From positions 223,306 through 287,305 of the forward strand of contig JAUIFA010000001.1 of the NCBI GenBank assembly GCA_030429625.1: a stretch of DNA of 64,000 nucleotides, given 5' to 3'. Origin of the DNA: Alphaproteobacteria bacterium (GTDB lineage Bacteria > Pseudomonadota > Alphaproteobacteria > Rickettsiales > UBA8987). Positions 56,801-64,000 of this stretch are shown here, in pieces. Made by a program: the position numbers and the translations under genes. Below the pieces are notes generated by a model. The model was not told where the DNA came from. It saw only the letters and a list, made by a program, of their open reading frames with translations, and did no database searches. How positions within the stretch are numbered: the stretch's first letter is position 1; each line of letters starts with the position of its first letter.

Positions 56801-56853
56801 TTGTGGTGAAGGAATACATGAACGAATTTAATCACGGGACGCAATCATGGTAA
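53827..56853 (+). CDS. hsdR: Type I restriction enzyme R subunit
   Basis: The 1008-residue motor and nuclease subunit cleaves unmodified DNA after ATP-driven translocation. The nuclease site is R119-P-D121 ... E135-V-K137 (PD-ExK type). The helicase has Walker A in WHTQGSGKTA (G317-T321), DEVH at 427-430 in LDEVHRSYNP, and IGLTGTPLL. LLTGFDAKRLKKLYLGR and ALTRVNRTYKDFRYGYVVDF are motifs V and VI. Start taken at the ATG inside the HTH gene end; the frame is open further up without support. Overlaps hsdM by 7 bases. Appears intact. Confidence 0.95.
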   Translation: MTKFNEDSRVKIPAILHLVRLGYHYLSLKNADWDEETNIFPGIFKDSITSINSGIEAHDVERLFEDVKLSLDNEDLGKAFHEMLLDQSGIKLIDFENFSKNQFHVVTELTYKNGDEEFRPDITLLINGLPLVFIEVKKPHNREGVLAEHNRITKRFQNPKFKRFINVTQMMLFSNNMEYNNDSPLPIEGAFYASPSYQKPIFNFFREEKIFDLTKLLRAEDEAIENEVLKDNNLNVIKHSPEFIINKSPSSPTNRICTSLLSRDRLSFMLQYAFAYVNETDGLQKHIMRYPQVFATMAITEKLDEGVRKGIVWHTQGSGKTALAYYNVRHLMDYFQKQSVIPKFYFIVDRLDLLIQAHREFTSRGLVVHTINSRDEFAKDIKSTGVIHNYSGKPEITVVNIQKFKDDPDVIQAADYDLGIQRIYFLDEVHRSYNPKGSFLANLSESDRNAIKIGLTGTPLLGDDYNSKALFGNYIHKYYYNASIADGYTLRLIREEIASNYKMVLQKALDEVEVLEGDIDKKFIYAHPRFVEPMLEYIIDDFEKSRISLGDNSIGGMVICDSSDQAKQMFELFEKKYAGRKHVEPNNVTTGALILHDIGTKEDRKDQVEDFKAGKIDFLFVYNMLLTGFDAKRLKKLYLGRVIKKHNLLQALTRVNRTYKDFRYGYVVDFADIRKEFDATNKAYFDELQDELGDEMEHYSNLFKSKEEIEQEIEQIKDVLFRFDTTNAETFSQQISQIQDREQVQAIKKALGDTKSLYNLIRLFGHYEILEKLDFHKLGQLYREVSNHLDMINLKEHLENDADTSNILNVALEDVLFMFTKVSEEELILADKLKNTLRQTREALASNFDQNDPEFISLREELERLFKKKNLNEVTQDEMNSNIHSLNKIYDRVKELNRQNDLLKAKYSNDPKYARIHKRLMEHKSISDTERRIHEALEGVKLMADDKVLQNTQILDNESYFERMMMPLVIDQFKNKQQINIDPDASRYINGLVVKEYMNEFNHGTQSW

Positions 56854-58478
56854 CGCAAGACTTTCAAAGAAAAACAAAAGAGCTGATTGATAGCCTCAAG
56901 GGTGTGTGCGCCTCTTACGGCTTGGGCAACGATGGTAATGAGTTCAAGATTATCACTCAGGTGTTTCTCTATAAATTCCTGAACGATAAATTTGCTTACT
57001 CAATGAAGCTACTGGATGAGCGAATCCGCAACGCAGAAAGCTGGGAAAAAGTCATTAAAGAGTTAAGCGATTCAGATTTTGAAATGCTTCAGCTACAGCT
57101 TCCCGCAGGCACTGCCTCACTTAGACCAGAGCATTTGATCACGCATTTGTTTGAGCAGCAAAACAAGCCGGAATTTGCCAAGCTATTCGATGATACCCTT
57201 CGCGACATCGCGATGACAAACAATGATATATTCGCGGTGAAAACGGATGGTGGGGCGAAGGTCACACTGTTCGACCGCGTGAGCGAGTATATTACCGACA
57301 CTTCAAAGCGCGATGCTTTTTGCCGCGCCCTTATCAATAAGCTGGTAGAATTTAGCTTCAAGCATATCTTCACCCAAAAATACGACTTTTACGCCACCAT
57401 CTTTGAATATCTGATTAAGGATTACAACAAGGACAGCGGCGGCAAATATGCGGAATACTACACGCCTCATGCGGTCGCTAAGATCATGGCTTCTATTCTG
57501 GTGCCGGAAGATCAACATGGTAAAGTACAGAATGTTAGCTGCTATGATCCTTCTGCAGGTTCCGGAACGCTCCTGATGAACCTTGCCCATGCGATTGGTG
57601 AAAGCAGATGCAGCATATATTCGCAGGATATTTCACAGAAATCCTCCAGCCTGCTGCGCCTGAACCTGATTTTGAACAATCTGGTGCATTCTATCCAGAA
57701 CATTATTCAGGGTAACACCATGCTGCACCCGTACCACCGCGATGGGAAGGAGCTAAAGAAGTTTGACTATATTGTCTCAAACCCACCCTTTAAGATGGAT
57801 TTTAGCGATTTTCGTAATGATCTGGATAGCAAAGAAAATCATGCTCGCTTTTTTGCAGGAATTCCGAATGTCCCCAAAAAAGCCAAAGATAAAATGGCGA
57901 TCTACCAACTCTTCCTGCAACATATCATCCATTCACTGAAGCCCGGCGGTAAAGCGGCTGTAGTCGTGCCTACCGGCTTTGTGACAGCTTCTGGAATCGA
58001 CAAAAAAATCCGGGAGAAGCTGGTGGAGCAAAAGATGCTGGCTGGCGTAGTTTCCATGCCCAGCAATATCTTTGCGACGACAGGAACAAATGTATCCATC
58101 CTCTTTATTGACCGCGCTAATACCGAAACCGTAGTGCTGATCGATGCGTCTGGCTTGGGAGCCACCGTTAAGGAGGGAAAGAACCAAAAAACCCTACTTA
58201 GCAACGAAGAAGAAGACAAAATCATCCAGGCATTCAACCAAAAAGAAGCCATAGACGATTTCTCCGTGGTCGTACCTTACGATGACATCAAAGAGAAACA
58301 CTATAGCTTTAGTGCAGGGCAGTATTTCGATGTAAAAATTGAATATGTAGATATTACTCAAACAGAGTTTGAAAAGAAGATGGCCGGTTTTTCCGGTGAA
58401 TTGAATGACCTCTTTAACCAGTCAGGCGAACTGGAAAAAGAGATTAAGAAGCAACTTTCGGTAATTTCTTATGATTGA
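56847..58478 (+). CDS. hsdM: Type I restriction-modification M subunit
   Basis: The 543-residue N6-adenine methyltransferase has the helical N-terminal domain (about 1-180), SAM motif I YDPSAGSGTLLMNLAH (residues 233-248) and catalytic NPPF at 312-315 in IVSNPPFKMDF. YAEYYTPHAVAKIMASIL is the usual pre-motif sequence. GGKAAVVVPTGF and LRKLVEQK-like helices follow as expected. With two HsdM per HsdS it protects host DNA. Overlaps hsdS by 8 bases. Confidence 0.96.
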   Translation: MVTQDFQRKTKELIDSLKGVCASYGLGNDGNEFKIITQVFLYKFLNDKFAYSMKLLDERIRNAESWEKVIKELSDSDFEMLQLQLPAGTASLRPEHLITHLFEQQNKPEFAKLFDDTLRDIAMTNNDIFAVKTDGGAKVTLFDRVSEYITDTSKRDAFCRALINKLVEFSFKHIFTQKYDFYATIFEYLIKDYNKDSGGKYAEYYTPHAVAKIMASILVPEDQHGKVQNVSCYDPSAGSGTLLMNLAHAIGESRCSIYSQDISQKSSSLLRLNLILNNLVHSIQNIIQGNTMLHPYHRDGKELKKFDYIVSNPPFKMDFSDFRNDLDSKENHARFFAGIPNVPKKAKDKMAIYQLFLQHIIHSLKPGGKAAVVVPTGFVTASGIDKKIREKLVEQKMLAGVVSMPSNIFATTGTNVSILFIDRANTETVVLIDASGLGATVKEGKNQKTLLSNEEEDKIIQAFNQKEAIDDFSVVVPYDDIKEKHYSFSAGQYFDVKIEYVDITQTEFEKKMAGFSGELNDLFNQSGELEKEIKKQLSVISYD

Positions 58479-59769
58479 ATTTGAATCAGTTAGCATAGGA
58501 GACATCGGAGATGTGATTACGGGAAAGACCCCCAATACATCCATCAGAGAATATTATGAAAATGAATATATGTTCATTGGTCCGACAGACCTTCATAAGC
58601 ATTTCTTTATCTATGAATCAGAAAAAAAAATATCAGAAAAAGGCCTTAACAGCATTAAGTCGAGCACGCTAGATGGGGTTAGCATTCTTGTTGGTTGTAT
58701 AGGCTGGGGGATGGGAAACGTTGGTTTGGTTAAAGAAAAATGCGCTACAAATCAGCAAATCAACTCAATCACGAATATTAACCAAAAATACAACCCGTAT
58801 TACATTTACTACTGGTTAAAGGGTAAAAAGGATTTTTTATTCAAACAAGCAACCGTTACAAGAACTCCTATACTTAAGAAAAGCAGGTTTTCTGAAATTA
58901 AGATAAACATTCCTAAAGATAAAAAGAGACAAGACCTTGTAGCAAAATTCCTGACTTCGTTAGATCAGAAAATTGAGATCAACAATCAAATCAATGCCCG
59001 GCTAGAGGCGATGGCGAAGACGCTATATGATTACTGGTTTGTGCAGTTTGATTTCCCCGATGAGAACGGCAAGCCCTACAAATCCTCTGGCGGAAAAATG
59101 GTCTATAACGAAGCCCTGAAGCGTGAAATTCCAGAGGGTTGGGAGTGTTATGAGCTATCGGATGTAATAGAGCGGATTGGAACCGGACTAAATCCAAGAC
59201 AGCATTTTTCTTTAGGGCAAGGCTCAAATTATTATGTGACTATCAAGAGCATCGATGAAGGAAAGATTTTGTTAGACGACAAATGCGACAAAATAGATGA
59301 TGAGACCCTAAAGATAATAAACCGAAGATCCGATCTGCGTGTTGGAGATATACTTTTCACAAGTATTCAGCCAGTTGGCATTACATACCTAATTCAAGAA
59401 AAACCTAAAAACTGGAATATCAACGAATCTGTTTTTTCAATAAGACCCAATCATGAGGTTATAAGCTCTGAATATGCCTATCTCCTGCTAGGTTCAAAAG
59501 GCATGAAAGCATTTACCAAGAACGCATCAGCTGGCAGTATTCACAAAGGAATACGGATAGGTGTTCTTAAAACATTCAAATTTGCGTTTGGAGGAGAAGA
59601 GATCATTAGGAAGTTCTCAGAGATTGTTGCACCTCAACTCGCATATATGCACAAAATAGAAAAAGAAAACCAAGAATTAATCCAATTACGCGACTGGTTA
59701 TTACCTATGCTGATGAATGGTCAGGTAAAGGTGGAGGCTTCGGATCATGCTGACATCGAAGCTGCTTAA
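58471..59769 (+). CDS. hsdS: Type I restriction-modification specificity subunit
   Basis: The 432-residue subunit has two target-recognition domains (about 1-145 and 220-375). The central conserved helix KIEINNQINARLEAMAKTLY with DYWFVQFDFPDENGKPYKSS links them, and the C-terminal repeat (MHKIEKENQELIQLRDWLLP) closes the structure. Each domain reads one half of a bipartite site, which cannot be predicted here. It overlaps the following AlbA_2 gene by 23 bases. Confidence 0.93.
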   Translation: MIEFESVSIGDIGDVITGKTPNTSIREYYENEYMFIGPTDLHKHFFIYESEKKISEKGLNSIKSSTLDGVSILVGCIGWGMGNVGLVKEKCATNQQINSITNINQKYNPYYIYYWLKGKKDFLFKQATVTRTPILKKSRFSEIKINIPKDKKRQDLVAKFLTSLDQKIEINNQINARLEAMAKTLYDYWFVQFDFPDENGKPYKSSGGKMVYNEALKREIPEGWECYELSDVIERIGTGLNPRQHFSLGQGSNYYVTIKSIDEGKILLDDKCDKIDDETLKIINRRSDLRVGDILFTSIQPVGITYLIQEKPKNWNINESVFSIRPNHEVISSEYAYLLLGSKGMKAFTKNASAGSIHKGIRIGVLKTFKFAFGGEEIIRKFSEIVAPQLAYMHKIEKENQELIQLRDWLLPMLMNGQVKVEASDHADIEAA

Positions 59770-60802
59770 CATTGAATATGATGCATCCACCCTTCGTGTA
59801 AAAAGCCGGGAAACGGCCACGCGAGAATTCAAGCAGATATATGACAAAAAGGAAGCCGCCGACTATCTCCGCGCTATGGCGGCCATGGCCAACAGTGAAG
59901 GTGGCGATATTATCTTTGGTGTGACAGACAGCCCCCGCACCATCGTCGGCATAGAAGAAGCTATGCCCGACGCTGCAAATTTCGGGAGTTCAGTGACACA
60001 GCACTTTGATCCATTTATCGACTTTGAAATTGATGAAGAAACGATCAAGAGTAAAAGAGTCGGCATCATTCGGGTGAGAGAAAGCAAGCAGAAGCCCGTG
60101 ATCTGCAAAAAAGTGCGCACGATGAAGCGTATCAAAGGCAAAAAGGAAATAGATGAAACGGTTCTGGAAGAAGCTGCTATCTACTATCGCTACGGACCCA
60201 AATCATCCAAGATTCATTTCAACGATTTAGAGCGCTTGCTTAAAAACCGTCAAGAAAACGAGCTGAAAAGCATCCTCCAGAACTTTGAGATCATGCAGAA
60301 GATTGGCTTTCAGAATGTGGGGATCGTTGATGCCAGAACTAGCGAGATTGGCTCTGATGTCTCGTCGCTATATGTATCTGAAGAAACGGCAAAGAACCTG
60401 AACCTAATTAAGAAAGGTCAGCTGGTTGAAGATAAGAGCGCTGGATCGCCAGCCTATTACATTGTTGGCGAGGTGGAACTGAAGAAAGGAATTGAGGTTG
60501 CCATTCCCGATAGCGACAGGGTATTCCCGGATGAAGCAAAAACCAAGCTGGCACCAACATTCAAGAGACATTTTCCAGAAGTGTTTACAGGAAACAAGAA
60601 CCTGACCAATGCGCAGCTGAAGCATATCGCTTGCTCATTGAAACTGAGAGATAAAAAGAACGATGGTAAGCACAACACTCAATATTGCTGCTATGACGCA
60701 AAAACCAGACGGTTCTTTTATCGCAATGCGTTTCTCAAGCTGATCGAGAACAAAATAAAGACCAGCAAAGCTGACATGGAGAAATGGCTTCAGGAGGCTT
60801 GA
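59747..60802 (+). CDS. AlbA_2 (Schlafen-like) domain protein of the R-M operon
   Basis: The 351-residue protein has an N-terminal AlbA_2 domain: TREFKQIYDKKEAADYLRAM, AAMANSEGGDIIFGVTDSPR and KRVGIIRVRESKQKPVICK (about 20-125). In Schlafen relatives this fold binds or cleaves nucleic acid. The C-terminal half (about 190-351) is unassigned; TNAQLKHIACSLKLRDKKND is notable. A 23-base overlap with hsdS makes it an integral part of the operon, so a role in R-M function or as an added defence effector is likely. The tRNA-like copy begins right after its stop. Confidence 0.8.
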   Translation: MLTSKLLNIEYDASTLRVKSRETATREFKQIYDKKEAADYLRAMAAMANSEGGDIIFGVTDSPRTIVGIEEAMPDAANFGSSVTQHFDPFIDFEIDEETIKSKRVGIIRVRESKQKPVICKKVRTMKRIKGKKEIDETVLEEAAIYYRYGPKSSKIHFNDLERLLKNRQENELKSILQNFEIMQKIGFQNVGIVDARTSEIGSDVSSLYVSEETAKNLNLIKKGQLVEDKSAGSPAYYIVGEVELKKGIEVAIPDSDRVFPDEAKTKLAPTFKRHFPEVFTGNKNLTNAQLKHIACSLKLRDKKNDGKHNTQYCCYDAKTRRFFYRNAFLKLIENKIKTSKADMEKWLQEA

Positions 60803-60839
60803 AGCGGCAACACGGGTTTGAATCCCGCAAGCGTCACCA
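60803..60839 (+). repeat. Degenerate copy of tRNA-Glu 3' half
   Basis: Thirty-one of 37 bases match tRNA-Glu 44545-44581, including an unbroken core GCGGCAACACGGGTT and the terminal GTCACCA. It starts immediately after the AlbA_2 stop codon. It marks a former or present attachment site of the island. Confidence 0.85.
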
Positions 60840-61263
60840 AACAGTAAGTAAGTAGCATTTTCCGTTCGCCTGTGTTCGCCAGTGACCGCGGGCAACCGGC
60901 GAAAACGACAGCTGGAATGGTAGCAAAAGCTTTTTGGAAAAATTTAATAAATTAATAATATCAATAGGTTAAAGTGCCAGTTTTGATTCCGTAGGGCATG
61001 GGCGGTCAACCACGAACAATGGCGAATGTCCACGAACATACACGGAAAGTAAATTGCTTACTCCGTACAATTCCTAACTGGGATTTGAACTAGATAATCA
61101 AGCCATTGAAATTAAACAACTATAATATACATGAGCAAATATTTTGCTGCCATTCATACTGCTTTGTTGTACTCAAAAGTTATGTTTGTAAATAAATGCA
61201 CTTCCTCAAATTGCATTTCCATCGTATTTTAAAATAGATACCTCACAAGACAAGATTATAAAA
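60840..61263. promoter_or_regulatory. Island right end, first copy
   Basis: No gene is present. In order: GTTCGCC at 60864 and 60874 (10-bp spacing), GAATGGTAGCA at 60915-60925, CAGTTTTGATTCCGTAGGG at 60979-60997 and GGTCAACCAC. The same series recurs at 62927-63056. Inverted arm-like sites (CGAACA at 61013 and 61033, 20 bp apart, with a degenerate one between) follow. An AT-rich stretch up to 61263 should hold the promoter of the DUF488 gene. Confidence 0.6.
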
Positions 61264-62103
61264 ATGATTTATAGATATAAAATATTGATGTCAGTGGTGC
61301 AAGAATTAGGCGGGGATATTGCTGCGGATAGGTTGCATCAATTGCTATTTATCTTCTGTAACAAGTTCATTGAAAATAACCATTATTACGATTTTATTCC
61401 GACTGAAAATGGCCCTATTTCAATACAAGGACAGGAAGATAAGAACTATTTAATTAAAAAGAAATTTCTCAGTGAGTCTGATGATTGGGTTGCTTCAGAT
61501 AGCACTAAAAGATTTGCTGTCGAACTTGATATGTTTGAGAAAATGGCTATCCAGAAGATGAAGAATCGTTTACAGGATGCTACCACCGAGGAATTACAGC
61601 AGCGTATCAAAGATAATTTCCCTGCTTATTTTGTTGGTTACGAAGATTCCAAAAATCTAAGTACACTATTTTGCACTATTGGTTACGAAGGCAAGTCGCC
61701 AGAAGTTTACCTTAACACTTTAAGCCAAGAAAATGTGAAGCTACTTTGTGATGTTCGCAAGAATGCTTATAGCCAGAAATTTGGCTTTTCTAAAAAGGAA
61801 CTTGAAACCGCTCTTGCTAAGGTAGGCATTAAATATTTGCATATGCCAGAGCTAGGTATTATCTCCGAAAAACGGCAGAATTTAGACAGCAAGAAAGCGT
61901 ATAATGAGTTGTTTGATGAGTATGAAAATACCACAATTCGGCAGCAACAAAGCAAGCTAGATGAGCTTGTTAAATTGCTGGAAGAACATAAGAGAATTGC
62001 TATCACCTGTTTTGAAAAAGATGTGTATTGCTGTCATAGGAGTAGGGTAGTAAAGGCTTTAAAGGTACGAGATGATTTTGATTGTCAGGTGAAAAATCTA
62101 TGA
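61264..62103 (+). CDS. DUF488 domain protein with N-terminal accessory domain
   Basis: The 279-residue protein has a DUF488 domain from about residue 138: LFCTIGYEGKSPEVYLNTL, KLLCDVRKNAYSQKFGFSKK, YLHMPELGIISEKRQNLDSK and ITCFEKDVYCCHRSRVVKAL, including the conserved cysteine pair before HRSR. The first 135 residues (VVQELGGDIAADRLHQLLFI and NGPISIQGQEDKNYLIKKKF) resemble a winged-helix/Panacea-like fold, by eye only. DUF488 function is unknown; it recurs in islands. It overlaps its partner by 4 bases (ATGA). Confidence 0.82.
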   Translation: MIYRYKILMSVVQELGGDIAADRLHQLLFIFCNKFIENNHYYDFIPTENGPISIQGQEDKNYLIKKKFLSESDDWVASDSTKRFAVELDMFEKMAIQKMKNRLQDATTEELQQRIKDNFPAYFVGYEDSKNLSTLFCTIGYEGKSPEVYLNTLSQENVKLLCDVRKNAYSQKFGFSKKELETALAKVGIKYLHMPELGIISEKRQNLDSKKAYNELFDEYENTTIRQQQSKLDELVKLLEEHKRIAITCFEKDVYCCHRSRVVKALKVRDDFDCQVKNL

Positions 62104-62894
62104 CGGTATTAGAAAAATCAAAAATTCTTATCACCGTTAAAACCTACCCAAACCTCTCCACAAAACATACAGAAACAGTCTGTACAGCTGGGTTTCGGGA
62201 GGATGGTTCGTGGGTGCGGATTTACCCTATTTCTTATCGGCATATGGAGAAAGGCCAAAAATTCGGCAAATACCAATGGATTGAAGCTGATATTGTTCGA
62301 GATACTCGAGATCCGCGTCCAGAGAGTTATAAATTAACTAGCGAAATCACCCCACTTAATCGAATTGATACAAAGAATCAGTGGTTAAAACGTAAAGATA
62401 TTACGCTACAAAATGTTTATACCGATCTTGCAAAACTCATTGACGAAGCACGTGATATAAGTATTTCTACCTCACTTGCAGTTTTTAAACCCCATAAAAT
62501 TATTGCATTTCATGTTGAGAAAGTTGATTCCAAGCTAGAGAAATCCATTAGCAAAAAGCAGCTAGCTATGCAACTGGACAAAAGTTCTGCGACAATACTT
62601 GCCGATAAAGTGCCTTATAAATTTTATTATACCATTATTGATGAAAATGGTAAGCGCAGCCGTATGCAAATTTTGGATTGGGAGATTTATCAATTATGCA
62701 GGAAGTTGATTAGAAAATATGGTCAGAAGAAGCATGTGATTTACACTCATCTCAAGGCTAAATATTTCGATGAGTTTACGGCCAAGCGAGATATTCACCT
62801 ATTTCTTGGGACAAATAGATATTGGCATATCCGTAGAAGTAAAAACCCGTTTATGATTGTTGGCGTATTTTATCCGCCTAAAGATAATGAATAA
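62100..62894 (+). CDS. DUF488-partner protein of unknown function
   Basis: The 264-residue protein begins in a 4-base overlap with the DUF488 gene. The N-terminal domain reads KILITVKTYPNLSTKHTETV, CTAGFREDGSWVRIYPISYR and KYQWIEADIVRDTRDPRPES, a pattern I associate with uncharacterised DUF488 partners. The C-terminal part has RKLIRKYGQKKHVIYTHLKA and a final HIRRSKNPFMIVGVFYPP. No membrane segment. The pair forms a two-gene cassette flanked by duplicated integration-end sequences, which argues for a self-contained accessory function. Confidence 0.65.
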   Translation: MTVLEKSKILITVKTYPNLSTKHTETVCTAGFREDGSWVRIYPISYRHMEKGQKFGKYQWIEADIVRDTRDPRPESYKLTSEITPLNRIDTKNQWLKRKDITLQNVYTDLAKLIDEARDISISTSLAVFKPHKIIAFHVEKVDSKLEKSISKKQLAMQLDKSSATILADKVPYKFYYTIIDENGKRSRMQILDWEIYQLCRKLIRKYGQKKHVIYTHLKAKYFDEFTAKRDIHLFLGTNRYWHIRRSKNPFMIVGVFYPPKDNE

Positions 62895-63274
62895 TATTTA
62901 CAATACCACATTTTTTATTTTCCTATGTTCGCCTGTGACCAAGGACATTCGGGGTTCTTGGTAGCACGAATGGTAGCATGATTTCACATCTGAGATACAA
63001 CTATCGTTATAATTCAATAGCTTATTCAATCAGTTTTGATCCCGTGGGGTCACCACTTCTTCCTCCCAGAAAGTCCACACACATCCATTATAATCATTGA
63101 AATTACTAGGTTTTTCCTCTATCTATTGTGCGTAGAGATACGATGTTGTCCAGCCAAGTAGCTACCAAAGCAGCAAAATCAATAGACTATCACATGGCTT
63201 GTATTACGGATCAATGCGCTGGTTAGTCGGTGAACAATCTCACAAAGAATTCGAACCAAAAATTTCTAAGTGAC
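62895..63274. promoter_or_regulatory. Island right end, second copy (attR-like)
   Basis: No gene is present. GTTCGCCTGTGACC (62927-62940), GAATGGTAGCA (62968-62978) and CAGTTTTGATCCCGTGGGG (63031-63049) repeat the 60.86-61.0 kb series with nearly the same spacing (63 versus 64 bases between the last two). ATCCCGTGGGGTCACCA (63039-63055) matches the tRNA-Glu end except for one missing base. TCAATGCGCTGGTTAG at 63211 echoes 50846. Beyond this the sequence up to the Fic gene shows nothing recognisable. Confidence 0.65.
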
Positions 63275-64000
63275 TTAATTGTTCTTATTTATCAAATCAT
63301 CAGATGGTTTGTTTAGTATTTCCATCAAGATAGGATTTATATAAAAATTATTACGGCCAACTTTCATTGGGTAAAGTAAGTTCATATCACTTAGTTGCTT
63401 AAGATAAGATGAAGCAGTTCTTCTCTGTGCAATACCTCTATCGACCAAAGACTGGATTTTACAGTACGGTTGCTCGAAGATTACCTCCAATAAATCTTTT
63501 GAATAAACGTTACTTGGTAAGTGGATTTGCATTTGTTGTTTGTATTTCTTCATTGCATTTCTTATTGCATCAATACGGGCAATTGTTTCATAAGATGTAC
63601 TCTCCACAGCCTTCAACATGTATATTATCCAATCCTCCCAGTTATTATTTTCTGTTACATTTTGTAATCCCTTATAGTAGGAGGTTTTGTTTCTAATAAT
63701 ATAGCTACTTAAGAATAGAACAGGCACATCTAGTAACTTTTCTTGCAAAAGGTATAATATGTTTAAAATTCTTCCGGTTCTTCCATTGCCATCAGTAAAA
63801 GGATGTATTGCTTCAAATTGGTAATGTAAAACCGCCATTTTAATAAGAGGATCAACATCATCATCTTCATGCATATACTTTTCAAGATTACTTAATAAGT
63901 TCATTAGTAAGTCATGACCTTCAGGTGGTGTATAAATTACTTCACCGGAAAGAGAAGAAATTTTGGTTCCTGGGGTTTTTCTTACTCCAGACTGGTTCTC
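63275..64000 (-). CDS. Fic-domain protein, N-terminus beyond window
   Basis: The frame is open to the right edge; at least 241 residues are visible. The Fic motif HPFTDGNGRTGR is intact in HYQFEAIHPFTDGNGRTGRI, preceded by GEVIYTPPEGHDLLMNLLSN. Fic enzymes transfer AMP (or related groups) to target side chains. A C-terminal winged helix (IQSLVDRGIAQRRTASSYLK) suggests a Fic/DUF4172-type or transcription-linked form. The inhibitory helix, if any, would be in the missing N-terminus. It lies just outside the second right end, so it may be chromosomal or part of a further accessory segment. Confidence 0.88.
   Translation of the reverse strand, partial: ENQSGVRKTPGTKISSLSGEVIYTPPEGHDLLMNLLSNLEKYMHEDDDVDPLIKMAVLHYQFEAIHPFTDGNGRTGRILNILYLLQEKLLDVPVLFLSSYIIRNKTSYYKGLQNVTENNNWEDWIIYMLKAVESTSYETIARIDAIRNAMKKYKQQMQIHLPSNVYSKDLLEVIFEQPYCKIQSLVDRGIAQRRTASSYLKQLSDMNLLYPMKVGRNNFYINPILMEILNKPSDDLINKNN

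Larger units (their letters stand above)
44582..61012 (+). mobile_element. Integrative element in tRNA-Glu (satellite-like island)
   Basis: The segment runs from the 3' end of tRNA-Glu to a tRNA-like right end. It carries integrase, AlpA, prim-pol/DUF3987 primase, DUF5681 protein, a zinc-ribbon protein, an ncRNA candidate, a sigma/unknown/ImmA operon and a type I restriction-modification operon. No capsid, terminase, conjugation or relaxase gene is seen, so it resembles a P4-like satellite or defence island. The right limit is uncertain: tRNA-like copies occur at 60803-60839 and at about 60979-61012. A further cassette extends to 63055. Confidence 0.75.

Overview
The window reads as chromosomal DNA of an AT-leaning, flagellated, aerobic alphaproteobacterium. 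Three things support this: the gene order UPF0262 - infA - maf, the aa3 oxidase order ctaC-ctaD-ctaB-small ORF-ctaG-ctaE, and a DUF2610 protein otherwise best known from Rickettsiales-type genomes. I cannot name the genus.

Core region (1 to about 44.5 kb). 0.4-7.5 kb holds metabolic genes: a BKACE/DUF849 enzyme, ExoD-like protein, nadA, DUF2610, a lipoprotein, a KamA-family radical SAM aminomutase and a class III aminotransferase. The aminomutase, aminotransferase and BKACE could form a beta-lysine type catabolic route. 7.6-15.3 kb carries a TPR-sulfotransferase, two uncharacterised proteins, an RND efflux pair and the initiator tRNA. 15.5-17.2 kb is an overlapping flagellar export operon read leftwards (flhX-like, unknown, fliO, fliP). 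17.3-18.7 kb is UPF0262-infA-maf. 18.8-28.6 kb is a filament block: two tandem TPR-sulfotransferases, an oversized flagellin, a small unknown protein, an oversized FliD and FliS. 28.7-31.3 kb has lysC, a nitronate monooxygenase-like gene and an Hpt protein. A tRNA-Pro follows, with a roughly 0.7 kb single-gene insert flanked by tRNA-end repeats. 32.1-39.6 kb is the cytochrome c oxidase and heme A locus, including an odd heme-copper oxidase subunit I-like gene. 39.7-44.4 kb is pstSCAB plus a CBS-domain protein.

Accessory region (44.5-64 kb). A tRNA-Glu is the target of an integrative element. Next to it lie 10-bp-phased TGTTC repeats (probable integrase arm sites), a P4-type integrase, AlpA, a prim-pol/DUF3987 primase and a DUF5681 protein, which resembles a phage-satellite replication module. 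A structured non-coding RNA candidate, a sigma factor/unknown/ImmA-IrrE operon and a complete type I restriction-modification operon ending in an overlapping AlbA_2-domain gene follow. Degenerate tRNA-Glu 3' copies and a duplicated right-end sequence lie at 60.8-61.0 kb and 62.9-63.06 kb. Between them is a DUF488 plus partner gene pair with no integrase of its own, so the locus looks like tandem accretion of an autonomous element and a non-autonomous cassette. The window ends in a Fic-domain gene that runs off the right edge.

The most notable candidates are the sigma/unknown/ImmA triad, the DUF488 cassette with duplicated integration ends, the minus-strand ncRNA near 50.6 kb, the micro-island in tRNA-Pro, and the possible beta-lysine pathway. 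All assignments come from reading motifs by eye; no database search was run.
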